In this document: piece after piece, positions 16,297 through 24,244 of the stretch
Numbering within the stretch: the stretch's first letter is position 1
How the letters are laid out: every line of letters begins with the position of its first letter
From: Dactylosporangium sp. AC04546
GTDB taxonomy: Bacteria; Actinomycetota; Actinomycetes; Mycobacteriales; Micromonosporaceae
DNA: 64,000 bases
Reading direction: 5' to 3'
NCBI RefSeq assembly: GCF_022095675.1
Contig: NZ_JAHYSG010000003.1
Location: forward strand, 186,001-250,000
Notes under the pieces: generated by a model
Databases searched by the model: none
Seen by the model: the letters and a program-made list of their open reading frames with translations, nothing else
What the model was told of the DNA's origin: nothing
Position numbers and translations under genes: made by a program

Positions 16297-18224
16297 TGCG
16301 GGCCCCGACGATGCTGACCCTGGCCAGGCAGACCGTTCACAGCTCATGGCGCGGGTACTTGGGCGCCTTCGTCGCGTTGCTGTTCGGCGTCATCCTGATC
16401 GCCGTCACCGTGACGCTCATCGGGAGCGTCGACGCCACCGGCGGCCGGCCCGGCGTCACCGCCGATCAGCGTGCGCAACTCGACGACCTGGCCGCGATGT
16501 TCGGAATGATGTCGGCGATCTCGGCGTTCATGGCCCTCTTCGTGGTCGGCAGCACGTTCGGCTTCGTCGTGGCCGGCCGCCGGCGTGAGCTCGGCTTGCT
16601 GCGCCTGGTCGGCGCGACGCCACGGCAGGTGCGCCGGCTCCTGCTGGGCGAGTCTGTCGTCGTCGCGGCCGCAGCCACCACGGTGGGTGGTCTGCTCGGC
16701 ACGTCGCTGGCCCCGGCTGTTCTCTGGCTGGTGCGGGCCGTCGGGATCACCACGCTCGACCTCCAGCCCCCGAGCCCGTGGATCGCCTGGGCGGTCGCCG
16801 CACCCACCGGTGCGGTGGTCGCGCTCCTCGGGGTCTGGCGATCCTCGCGGCGGGCCGCCCGGATCACCCCCAGCGCCGCCCTGCGGGAGGCCGCGATCGA
16901 GCGAACCCGGCCCAGCATCGTCCAGTTCGCCGTCGCGACGCTGTGCTTCGGCGGCCTGGTGGCCGCCGTCATCGTCGCCGCCGACCTGCCTCCGCTGTTC
17001 GCGCTGATCGCCTCCATCCTGCTGCCCGAGGTGGTCGTGATCGGCCTGATGAGCATCGGCCCCGCCGTCATCCCGCAGCTCGCCGCCCTGCTTGCTCGCC
17101 CGTGCATCAGCCGGGACGTGACGGCCCGGATGGCCCGCGACGAGGTGCGCGCCGCCACCCGCGCCACCGCCGCGGTCGCCGCCCCGGTCGTGGCCCTCTC
17201 CGCCATCGCCGGGTCGCTGCTGCTGGCCCTCAGCTTCACCGCCGATTGGACGACTGCGCAGGATCGGGCCCGGCTGCACGCTCCGCTCGTCGTCGAGGCG
17301 GGCAGCCCGGCTGCGGCTGCGTCGGTCGCATCCGACAAGGCCGTCGCGATCGCCGACGCGCGCCGGCAGGTCATGCTCCAACGCGACAACAACGGCCGCC
17401 CCGGCGGGCGCGACCAGGTCGAGATCATCGACCCCGCCACCGCCGTCGCCGCCCGGAGCCTGACCGCCACTCGCGGCACCCTCGACAACTTCCACGGACG
17501 CAGTGTCGCGGTCACCGCCACTTGGGTCACCGACGCCGGCATCGGCCTGGGCGGCACCCTCGTGTTCTGGATCGACGGCGACCGGGTCCCGCTGCACGTC
17601 GTCGCCGTCATCCCCGACGCACCCGACCTGTACGGCGACCTTGTCATCCCCGCCGACCTGCTACCACCCGCCACCGACCGCGCGACCGGGACCATCTTCG
17701 TCGTCCCGCGCACCGATACCGCCACGGCGCGAGACTCCCTCCGGCGCACGCTCGCCGGCACCAACAGCCGGATCCTCGACTCCGGCGACTGGATCGACGC
17801 CACCACAGCGCAGACCCGCCGGGCCAACAACCTCGGCCTCACCATCCTGCTCGGACCGGCCGGCGTCTACGCCGCCATCGCGATCGTCAACGCCACCCTC
17901 ATCGGCGCCTCCCACCGGCGCCGGCAACGCGACCTGGTCCAACTCCTCGGCGCGAGCCCCGACCAGGTCCGGCGAGCCGCCATCTGGCAGGCCGCCCTCG
18001 TCTGCGGCACCGGCCTGCTCCTGGGCGGCGCCACCACCGCGCTGCTGGGCTGGCTCGTACGCCGCGCCATCACGGCCGACCTGGCCGGCTTCGCCGTGCC
18101 CATCACCATCCCATGGCTCCCGCTGCTCGGCATCGGCGTCACCTGCCTGCTGCTCACCGTGGCGGCAGCAGTGGCCGGTATCCGTACGCGAAAGGCCCCA
18201 AACCTTGCTGAGAGCACGGCCTGA
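16293..18224 (+). CDS. FtsX-type ABC exporter permease
   Basis: The 643-residue permease carries two FtsX domains. One is near residues 60-190 (FVVAGRRRELGLLRLVGATPRQVRRLLLGE, the typical cytoplasmic coupling loop). The other is at the C-terminus (LIGASHRRRQRDLVQLLGASPDQVRRAAIWQ). About ten transmembrane helices are seen, with a central extracytoplasmic part. This layout is that of BceB/YknZ-like or MacB-like exporters linked to peptide-antibiotic response. Start and stop are coupled to the ATPase by a 4-base overlap. The CPBP protease gene follows 20 bases later and is probably in the same operon. Confidence 0.9.
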   Translation: MMRAPTMLTLARQTVHSSWRGYLGAFVALLFGVILIAVTVTLIGSVDATGGRPGVTADQRAQLDDLAAMFGMMSAISAFMALFVVGSTFGFVVAGRRRELGLLRLVGATPRQVRRLLLGESVVVAAAATTVGGLLGTSLAPAVLWLVRAVGITTLDLQPPSPWIAWAVAAPTGAVVALLGVWRSSRRAARITPSAALREAAIERTRPSIVQFAVATLCFGGLVAAVIVAADLPPLFALIASILLPEVVVIGLMSIGPAVIPQLAALLARPCISRDVTARMARDEVRAATRATAAVAAPVVALSAIAGSLLLALSFTADWTTAQDRARLHAPLVVEAGSPAAAASVASDKAVAIADARRQVMLQRDNNGRPGGRDQVEIIDPATAVAARSLTATRGTLDNFHGRSVAVTATWVTDAGIGLGGTLVFWIDGDRVPLHVVAVIPDAPDLYGDLVIPADLLPPATDRATGTIFVVPRTDTATARDSLRRTLAGTNSRILDSGDWIDATTAQTRRANNLGLTILLGPAGVYAAIAIVNATLIGASHRRRQRDLVQLLGASPDQVRRAAIWQAALVCGTGLLLGGATTALLGWLVRRAITADLAGFAVPITIPWLPLLGIGVTCLLLTVAAAVAGIRTRKAPNLAESTA

Positions 18225-18243
18225 CCGACGGGAGCCGACCACC

Positions 18244-19095
18244 ATGATCGATGCCCGAGCGACGAGCTTCGGGGACCGCGCGAGGAAGCGGGGTCTGACG
18301 GCATTTCTGCTGATTTCGTTCGGTGTTGCCTGGGGCTGGGAAGCGGTGGCCCGCCTGCTGCTCGGCTGGTCGCTCGTGAACCCGCTGGTGCAGGTGCCGG
18401 TCGCGTTTGCGCCGGCGGCCGCGGCGCTGGTGGTCCGGCGTTGGGTCACCCGCGAGGGTTTCGCGGACGCCGGCTCGCGCCTGCGGCTGCGCTCCGCCTG
18501 GCGGTACTACCTGCTGGCCTGGCTGGGCCCACTCTGCGTCGCCGTCGCGGTGGTCGGCGTTGCCGCGGCATCCGGGCGATGGGAGCCGTCCGTCCGTCCG
18601 ATGGCGGACCTGGTTCCCGGCGTGCCCGTCTGGTCGGTGCCGCTGCTGCTCTGCGCGGTGGCTCCGGTCGTCACCGTCGCCCTCTGGGGCGAGGAATTCG
18701 GCTGGACCGGCTATTTGCTGCTGCGCATCTGTCCCGGCCGCCCGCGCCGCGCCGCGTTGTCAGCAGGCCTGATCGCGGCGGTCTGGCACTATCCGCTCGC
18801 GCTGCTCGGCTACGCCGAGTTCCGGCATCTGGCCCTGGGCTTGGTCGGATGGACGGCGTGGATCATGTGCCAGGAGGTCATCCTGGCCTGGCTGCGGGAG
18901 CGCAGCCGCAGCATCTGGCCGGCCTGCCTGGCGCACGCCGGCAACAACTTCGTGCTGGTCCCGCTGACCACCGCGCTGCTGCTTGGCCAAGGCGGCTTCG
19001 GGCACGAGGGCATTCAGCTGTTGGTGGTCCTGGTTCTGGGCGCCGTCGCAGCCGGGCCGCTCGTGCGAGCCGGTCGACAAGAATCCCGGGAGTGA
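18244..19095 (+). CDS. CPBP-family intramembrane metalloprotease
   Basis: The 283-residue membrane protein has about seven hydrophobic segments and the CPBP (Abi) signature: GEEFGWTGYLLLR (Glu-Glu...Arg motif, near residue 150), AAVWHYPLALLGY (His of motif 2) and AHAGNNF (motif 3). CPBP proteins are intramembrane proteases; some process signal peptides or confer self-immunity to bacteriocins. A GGGAG ribosome-binding site precedes the ATG at 18244. Located directly after the FtsX exporter, it may take part in the same envelope-peptide response (inference). Confidence 0.88.
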   Translation: MIDARATSFGDRARKRGLTAFLLISFGVAWGWEAVARLLLGWSLVNPLVQVPVAFAPAAAALVVRRWVTREGFADAGSRLRLRSAWRYYLLAWLGPLCVAVAVVGVAAASGRWEPSVRPMADLVPGVPVWSVPLLLCAVAPVVTVALWGEEFGWTGYLLLRICPGRPRRAALSAGLIAAVWHYPLALLGYAEFRHLALGLVGWTAWIMCQEVILAWLRERSRSIWPACLAHAGNNFVLVPLTTALLLGQGGFGHEGIQLLVVLVLGAVAAGPLVRAGRQESRE

Positions 19096-19134
19096 GCGCC
19101 TTGGATCTGGACATCGCCGGGTTCGGGGCAGGAA

Positions 19135-19790
19135 GTGTTCTGCAGACTCAAGGGCTGCGAGCTCGGCGAGGCGGCGCTGCGTGCATGGTTCGGGTTTGTC
19201 CTCGAAGGCGACACCAGCGCGAACCATATCGATCCCTTCAAGGTCGCAATGTACGGCTTCAGGACCGCCGACCCAACCGGTGCCGAAAAGCCGGAATGGC
19301 GGGCGCTGCACGACGAGTTTCGCCGGACCCACACCCTGCGCCGCTGCATCTTCGGCCCCGACGGTGCGCTCCAGGGCCTTTGCGCGGGAGCTCGACCCGG
19401 ACGGGACCGGCCTGCGGCCAGCTGGCTTCACCGACCGGCCGGACACCTGGTGGGCGAGCACCTGCTACGCCCTCGCCCTGCTCGTCGAGCTCCACCGCAA
19501 CCCGATGATCAAGAACTCGCCGTTGTTCCAGCTGCCGCCCGGGGCGGGCGCTGCTGATCTCCGCGCCCTGGCCGGCCCGCCTGTCGTCGCGGACTTGATC
19601 GCCATGCGGGACCTGGCCCAGCAGCGACTGCTGCCGCAGCTCCCGGCCGAGCCGGTGCACGCCGGCCCCGAATTCGACGGCAGCCGCCTTGTGCCTGCCG
19701 ACGCAGACCTGATCGTGGGCGACACGCTCCTCGACTTCAAGGCCGACCAGGGAGGCAACCCGCGGCTGGACGGCAGCAGATCCGCCGTCC
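19135..19790 (+). pseudogene. Frameshifted, truncated conserved hypothetical gene
   Basis: The first part reads CELGEAALRAWFGFVLEGDTSANHIDPFK and RRTHTLRRCIFGPDG in one frame. Near 19370 the frame shifts by one and continues as ARELDPDGTGLRPAGFTD, WWASTCYALALLVELHRNPM, VADLIAMRDLA, and ADLIVGDTLLDFKADQGG. This matches a conserved actinobacterial protein of unknown function whose second half looks nuclease-like (D...LLDFKA), but that reading is inference. After about 19790 the family sequence stops abruptly where a minus-strand gene fragment begins. Frameshift and lost C-terminus both argue for an inactive gene. Confidence 0.65.
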
Positions 19791-20176
19791 TGCACCCGGG
19801 GCTTGGCCCGGCGCACACGTACCGCTGTGAACCCGGTGAAGATGGCTACGGCTCCGAGTGCAGACCCGCCGATGATGCCGGCGACGCTGACTCGTCCGGT
19901 CGCCGCGGCGGTGACGGCACCCATTGCTGCCGCCAACGACAGTGCCGCGCCGATCCACAGCAGGACGACAGTCGCTCGGATGGATGCGGGACGCGCGAGT
20001 GGTGTTGCTGGCTTTGCTGGCCAGACAGGTGGTGGGGCGGTGGCGTTCGTCGGCTGTCGCTTGCTGCCGGTCTGGCTGGTTTGCGGGCGGACCGGTGGCG
20101 CGATCGATGACGGCAGGATCTGGGCAGCGGCGGCCCTGTCTCCAGGGAGGGCTTGCTGGGTGGTGGTCGCTGGCAT
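19791..20176 (-). pseudogene. 3'-truncated gene for a Pro-rich two-TM protein
   Basis: The minus strand encodes about 126 residues: a Thr/Gln/Pro/Ala-rich cytoplasmic stretch with PPPVWPAKPATP, then two hydrophobic helices (TVVLLWIGAALSLAAAMGAV and VAGIIGGSALGAVAIFTGF) and RVRRAKPR. This is the layout of many small actinobacterial membrane proteins of unknown function. The frame stays open further, but only as antisense to the relic at 19135, so the original 3' end is lost. The junction near 19790 joins two broken genes tail to tail. Confidence 0.45.
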
Positions 20177-20184
20177 TGGTGGTG

Positions 20185-20378
20185 GCGCATCGGCGGCGGC
20201 GCGGCGGCTGGGGATGTTGGTCCGGAGCGGATGCAGCGGTTGCTGAACTTTTTACGCGTGGGACACCGATGGGGTCCGTGGCGAGGTCCGTGCGGCGGTG
20301 GTGGAGGCGATCGGGGATGCCGAGCGTGGGGTGTTGGTGGTGGACGAGACGGGGTTTCTGAAGAAGGGGTCTGGGTGA
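20185..20378 (+). mobile_element. IS701-family transposase N-terminal relic
   Basis: Plus-strand codons read GDVGPERMQRLLN, then after one extra T near 20250 continue as FYAWDTDGVRGEVRAAVV and EAIGDAERGVLVVDETGFLKKG before a stop at about 20378. This is the N-terminal part of IS701 transposases, including the first catalytic Asp (VVDETGF). The rest of the element and its ends were not found. Confidence 0.75.
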
Positions 20379-20439
20379 AAGCCAGGTGGGTCACGGTCCG
20401 GGGCGGACAAACTGATCGACGACGCCGTCACCGGCGGCG

Positions 20440-20472
20440 GACGGGTCGTCGCGGCCGTCGCGACGACCCGTC
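20440..20472 (-). terminator. Strong stem-loop after the amidohydrolase gene
   Basis: GACGGGTCGTCGCG and CGCGACGACCCGTC pair perfectly over 14 bp around a 5-base loop. The hairpin starts 7 bases beyond the amidohydrolase stop codon. It lacks a T-run, as is common for actinomycete terminators. Confidence 0.7.
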
Positions 20473-20478
20473 CAGCCG

Positions 20479-21561
20479 TCAGACGGGGCCGATCCGTGCC
20501 GCCAGCCTGGGGAACAGTCGCAACGCGTTGCCCCGGTTGATCGCCGACCAGGCGGCGCGGTTCAGCGCGGGATCCCGGTCGAGGTCGTCGGTGATGACGC
20601 CGACCTCACCGTACGGGCGCGAGGCGTAGTCGGTGCCGTAGAGGATCTGGTCGGAGCCGACGGCCTTCAGGAGCGTCGGCATCGAGTACGGCGAGGCAGG
20701 CTGCGCCGTGTCGTAGTGGAATCGGCGCAGAGCCCGGTGGAAGCGGGCAGGGTCGACGAACTCGCCCTGCCGGCCCTGCGACTCGGCCCGTCCGGCCAGG
20801 TACGGCAGAAACCCGCCGGCGTGCGACAGGATGATCGACAGGTCGGGATGACGATCGAGCGTGCCAGACACGATGAGGTTCAACGCCGCCCGGGTGGAGT
20901 CGAACAGAAAGTCGGCCAGTGAGTTCGGCACTCCCGGCAGCACGAAGTTGGTGTCGGGCAACGCGTCCGGATGGATGAACACCACCGCGCGGCGCCGGTT
21001 CAGCTCCGCGAACAATGGCTCGAACGCCGGGTCGCCGACGTACTTCCCGCCGGCGCTCGTCATGAGGATGACACCGTCGGCGCCGAGCGTGTCGAAAGCG
21101 TACCGAACCTGCTCCATGGCCAGATCCGGGTGCAGCGGTGCCACGTTGGCGAAGAACCCGAACCGCGTCGGGTGCTCGGCCACGACCCGGGCGTACGACT
21201 CGTTGCATACCCGCACCCCTTCTTCGGCAAGCGCGCGGTTCGCAAAAGCGATGGACGGCACCGGGGCCGAGAGCACCGCCGTCCCGATGTGGTTTTTGTC
21301 CATGAGTCGCAGCGCGTCGACGACCGTCCAATCTGCCCACTCCGGCCCGGCTTCCGGATCCGCCGGCAGCAGACCGCGACCGACCGCCCACCGCCGCAGG
21401 TCCTCCGGCAGACCGTGGTGATGGGTGTCGATCCTCATGACCGGTCGTCTTCCATCACTGTCGGCCCACGCCATCGGGCCGGCCACCAGCCCGATGCCAC
21501 CCGCCACGGTAGCGGCGCCCGCGGTGCCCAGGACCGCTCGGCGGCTTATCGATGAACCCAC
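20479..21561 (-). CDS. TAT-exported amidohydrolase (amidohydrolase_2 type)
   Basis: The 360-residue protein begins with a twin-arginine signal (SRRAVLG, then a Gly/Ala-rich hydrophobic stretch and AWADS). The mature part starts with the metal-binding motif RIDTHHHGLP. Other family features are FGFFANVAPLHPDLA, VILMTSAGGKYVGD, VVFIHPDALP, and a late metal-binding Asp region YGTDYASRP. This places it with amidohydrolase_2 / 2-amino-3-carboxymuconate-semialdehyde-decarboxylase-like TIM barrels, acting on a small acid or ester outside the membrane; the substrate is unknown. The GTG at 21561 has an ideal GGAGGT site five bases upstream, better than the first in-frame start at 21621. Confidence 0.85.
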   Translation of the reverse strand: MGSSISRRAVLGTAGAATVAGGIGLVAGPMAWADSDGRRPVMRIDTHHHGLPEDLRRWAVGRGLLPADPEAGPEWADWTVVDALRLMDKNHIGTAVLSAPVPSIAFANRALAEEGVRVCNESYARVVAEHPTRFGFFANVAPLHPDLAMEQVRYAFDTLGADGVILMTSAGGKYVGDPAFEPLFAELNRRRAVVFIHPDALPDTNFVLPGVPNSLADFLFDSTRAALNLIVSGTLDRHPDLSIILSHAGGFLPYLAGRAESQGRQGEFVDPARFHRALRRFHYDTAQPASPYSMPTLLKAVGSDQILYGTDYASRPYGEVGVITDDLDRDPALNRAAWSAINRGNALRLFPRLAARIGPV

Positions 21562-21620
21562 TGCTGACCTCCAAAAGTCTGGTACCGATCCGGATCGCAC
21601 TTCCGGCCGTTTGCGAAGCA

Positions 21621-22139
21621 TCAGAATGGTTCGACGCTGAAGCGGACGGCCCGGGAGGACACCGATCCGCGGCCGGTCTCATTGCCGTCGATGTCGAGCC
21701 CTCGCCAGGTGCCGGTGCTGGCAAGCGTGTCACCGTTCACCTGGGCCTCGTGCCGGGCCTGGACTTCGCCGCTGTAGCGGTGCGGCAATCCGTTCAGATC
21801 CTGCGGGAGAACCTGCCACAGCTTGAAGCGGACGGTACTCGAGCCCGTGGGCGCCCACCGGCCGGTCGCGATGTGGATTCCGTCCGCGAACGACAGGAAG
21901 AATCCACCGGGGAGAAACGTGAACAGCGCCACCTCGACCTCGTGCGGCAGCGTCACGAGGCCGCGCCACGTGCCCACCACCGGATGTGTCGACAACCGGT
22001 TGCCGTCCGGTGAACCGCCACTGGCGGCGGCCCTGTCACCGACAGCCAGTGCCCCGCCGAAGGCCAGCACTCCAGCGCCCACGGCTGTTCCGGCCGTACG
22101 CCGCAGAACGCGCCTTCGGTCGATATCGTCATGAGTCAT
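21621..22139 (-). CDS. Small TAT-exported protein of unknown function
   Basis: The 172-residue protein has a twin-arginine signal (DRRRVLRRTAGTAVGAG, then LAFGGALAVGDRAAAS). The mature part is beta-rich and repeats a WRGL pattern (VGTWRGLVTLP near the start, STGTWRGLDIDG near the end) around FLPGGFFLSFADG and WAPTGSSTVRFKLWQ. The overall pattern resembles small lipocalin-like or SnoaL-unrelated beta proteins, but no family can be named. It sits 59 bases upstream of the amidohydrolase gene on the same strand, so the two exported proteins are likely made together, possibly under the two-component system encoded just upstream. Confidence 0.7.
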   Translation of the reverse strand: MTHDDIDRRRVLRRTAGTAVGAGVLAFGGALAVGDRAAASGGSPDGNRLSTHPVVGTWRGLVTLPHEVEVALFTFLPGGFFLSFADGIHIATGRWAPTGSSTVRFKLWQVLPQDLNGLPHRYSGEVQARHEAQVNGDTLASTGTWRGLDIDGNETGRGSVSSRAVRFSVEPF

Positions 22140-22227
22140 AGGCCCGACGCTAAGCCGCGCACCGTTGAAGCACATCGATCATTCGCAGCCGCTTGTCGCG
22201 GTCCAACGAATGACGTCGACGCCGGTC

Positions 22228-22247
22228 GCTCATCCGATTGGATGAGC
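22228..22247 (-). terminator. Short perfect hairpin after the response-regulator gene
   Basis: GCTCATCC-GATT-GGATGAGC is a perfect 8-bp stem with a 4-base loop. It lies 18 bases beyond the response-regulator stop and upstream of the exported-protein gene. It may end transcription of the two-component operon or, being palindromic in a promoter gap, serve as an operator. Confidence 0.45.
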
Positions 22248-22265
22248 CATGACGACGTTCCCGGG

Positions 22266-22934
22266 TCAGCCGAGCAAGCCGGCGCGGTGAGCGAGAATGG
22301 CCGCCTGCACCCGGTTGCTGAGGTTCAGCTTTGCAAGGATCCGGCTCACGTGGGTCTTCACCGTCGCTTCACTCATGTGCAGCGTGACCGCGATCTCGGT
22401 GTTCGTCAGGCCGCCGCCGACGGCGAGCAGTACCTCGTGCTCCTTGCCGGTGAGCACGGATAGCCGCTGCGCGGCGTCGCTGTGCCGATCCGGTCTCGGT
22501 TCGGCGAACATCCGAAGCAGCCGACGGGTGACGCGCGGAGAGATCATCGCATCGCCGCTCGCCGCGCTGCGCACCGCGGCGAGCATCTCGCCGGCCGAGG
22601 CATCTTTCAGCAGGAAACCCACGGCGCCATGGCGCAGCGCGGCATGCACGTACTCGTCGAGGTCGAACGTCGTGAGCACGACGACACGCGGCGAAGGATC
22701 GAGCCGGGCCAGCTGCTCGGTCGCGGTCAGCCCGTCGCCTCGGGGCATCCGGATGTCCATCAGGGCCACATCGGGACGTAACGTCCGTGCGAGGTCGACG
22801 GCCTCGACGCCGTCGGACGCCTCGCCGATGACTGTGATGTCGGGCGCCGCCTCCAGGATTGCGCGCAGTGTCGAGCGCACCATCCACTCGTCGTCGGCGA
22901 TCAGAGTCCTGATGGGTTCGGGCGTCGAGGTCAC
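22266..22934 (-). CDS. NarL/LuxR-type response regulator
   Basis: The 222-residue regulator has a receiver domain with ADDE acidic cluster (residues 13-16), phosphoacceptor Asp60 (VALMDIRMPRGDG), VVLTTFDLDEYV and Lys in GFLLKDAS. The LuxR helix-turn-helix reads LTGKEHEVLLAVGGGLTNTEIAVTLHMSEATVKTHVSRILAKL. It overlaps the end of the kinase gene by 4 bases, so they form one unit. Candidate targets are the exported-protein/amidohydrolase genes downstream and the divergent oxidoreductase at 24245; the sequence alone does not decide this. Confidence 0.93.
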   Translation of the reverse strand: MTSTPEPIRTLIADDEWMVRSTLRAILEAAPDITVIGEASDGVEAVDLARTLRPDVALMDIRMPRGDGLTATEQLARLDPSPRVVVLTTFDLDEYVHAALRHGAVGFLLKDASAGEMLAAVRSAASGDAMISPRVTRRLLRMFAEPRPDRHSDAAQRLSVLTGKEHEVLLAVGGGLTNTEIAVTLHMSEATVKTHVSRILAKLNLSNRVQAAILAHRAGLLG

Positions 22935-24103
22935 GGCACTTCTCCCCGGCGAATCGGTACCTCGGCGACCACCTCGAAGCCGCCGTCGGGAGTGGGTCCC
23001 GCGGCGAACTCGCCGCCGACCAGTCGCACCCGCTCGGCCAGACCGAGCAGTCCGTGTCCGCCGGCCGGCAGCGAGGCAGTGTTGACCGGTCTGCCCCGCG
23101 CGTTGCGCACCGACAGCCGCAGCAGGCGCGGGGTCTGCTCGACGTGTACGCGGGTCTGCGCCGCCGGAGCGTGTTTGTGTACGTTGGTCAGCGCCTCCCG
23201 GACGAGTCGGTAGGCGGCGTGTTCGACGAGTAACGGCGGCCGCTGCGCCGCCGGGTTCACCACGTCGAGAGTGACGGGGATGCCGATCCTCCGCGACTCT
23301 TCGATGAGAGCGGCCAGATCGGCGAGCCCACGCTGGGGGGCGAGTGGGGCGTCGCCCTCGTTGCGCAGGATTCCCACCAGGGAACGAAGTTCCTCGAGTG
23401 CCTCGCGCCCCGTGGCTCCGATCTGCTTGCCGATGGCGACCGGATCTCCGCCGATCGACGCTTCCAGGGCCGTGGCCTGCAACACCATCAGCGAGACCCG
23501 ATGTGTGACCACATCGTGCATGTCCCGGGCGATCTGGGCCCGTTCGTCACTGCGGGCACTGGCGATGCGCTGCTGCTGATCGCGTTCCATGCGTCTCGTC
23601 CACTCCCGGACGCGTTCCACCAGTTCGTGCCGGGTGCCCACGTACATGCCCAGAAGGACCGGTGCGATGCATACTGCCGTGCTGATCGGTATCGACCCGT
23701 CGGCGCCGGCGAACCGCCAGATCGGGATGCCTACCAGCACGGTCGACACCAGCGTTGCGGCGGCGACCCTGGGCCATCCGGTGCGCTCTGCCAACGTGAA
23801 CAGCGCGACCGCGACGGCCATGTGAGCCGACACGACAGCGTTCGCCAGAAGTGATGCGGCCAGCAGCACCAGCGGAAGCCTGCGCCGCCATCTGGACAGC
23901 AGCCCGACTCCGATGGTGAGCGGAACGCCGAGCCACAGCGGCGGGAACCGGCTGTCGAGCCCCGCGAGCGTCGGCCCGAAGAAGTCGTTGGTACCGAACT
24001 CGCCGGTTCCGGTGAACACCGCGACAAGGAGGGCCAGGGCGGTGTCGGTGACGGTTCGGCGGCGGTACCAGGGCGCCGCCAGGTGCAGGTTGTGCGCAGT
24101 CAT
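22931..24103 (-). CDS. Sensor histidine kinase (NarL-partner type)
   Basis: The 390-residue kinase has an N-terminal membrane region of about five helices (residues 20-155) with short loops, typical of kinases that sense membrane state. The HisKA_3 box is DERAQIARDMHDVVTHRVSLM with His196. The ATPase domain contains VEHAAYRLVREALTNVHKHAP (N-box), an RNARG segment replacing the usual DNG motif, and GGHGLLGLAERVRLVGGEF. The changed G1 region (VRNARG, without the usual Asp-x-Gly) is shared with some actinobacterial kinases of this group. The overlapping regulator at 22266 is its partner. Confidence 0.92.
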   Translation of the reverse strand: MTAHNLHLAAPWYRRRTVTDTALALLVAVFTGTGEFGTNDFFGPTLAGLDSRFPPLWLGVPLTIGVGLLSRWRRRLPLVLLAASLLANAVVSAHMAVAVALFTLAERTGWPRVAAATLVSTVLVGIPIWRFAGADGSIPISTAVCIAPVLLGMYVGTRHELVERVREWTRRMERDQQQRIASARSDERAQIARDMHDVVTHRVSLMVLQATALEASIGGDPVAIGKQIGATGREALEELRSLVGILRNEGDAPLAPQRGLADLAALIEESRRIGIPVTLDVVNPAAQRPPLLVEHAAYRLVREALTNVHKHAPAAQTRVHVEQTPRLLRLSVRNARGRPVNTASLPAGGHGLLGLAERVRLVGGEFAAGPTPDGGFEVVAEVPIRRGEVP

Positions 24104-24244
24104 CGTGCTCCAGACTAGGTGCCCCTACTAGCCGGACGCGTCGGCAGAAAGTTGTACGTGGTGCGGCGATTCGTGGCGGATCTAATGATCAGTTTTCCCG
24201 GATTGGGCGACGCCGGGCGCCGAACCACTGGCGACGCTGGTCGC

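Noticed and set aside
16778..18211. Very long Arg/Pro-rich open frames overlapping the FtsX permease (and similar ones opposite other genes)
   Set aside because: They are out-of-frame readings of high-GC coding DNA, with extreme Arg/Pro/Gly content and no family motifs; the permease frame explains the region.
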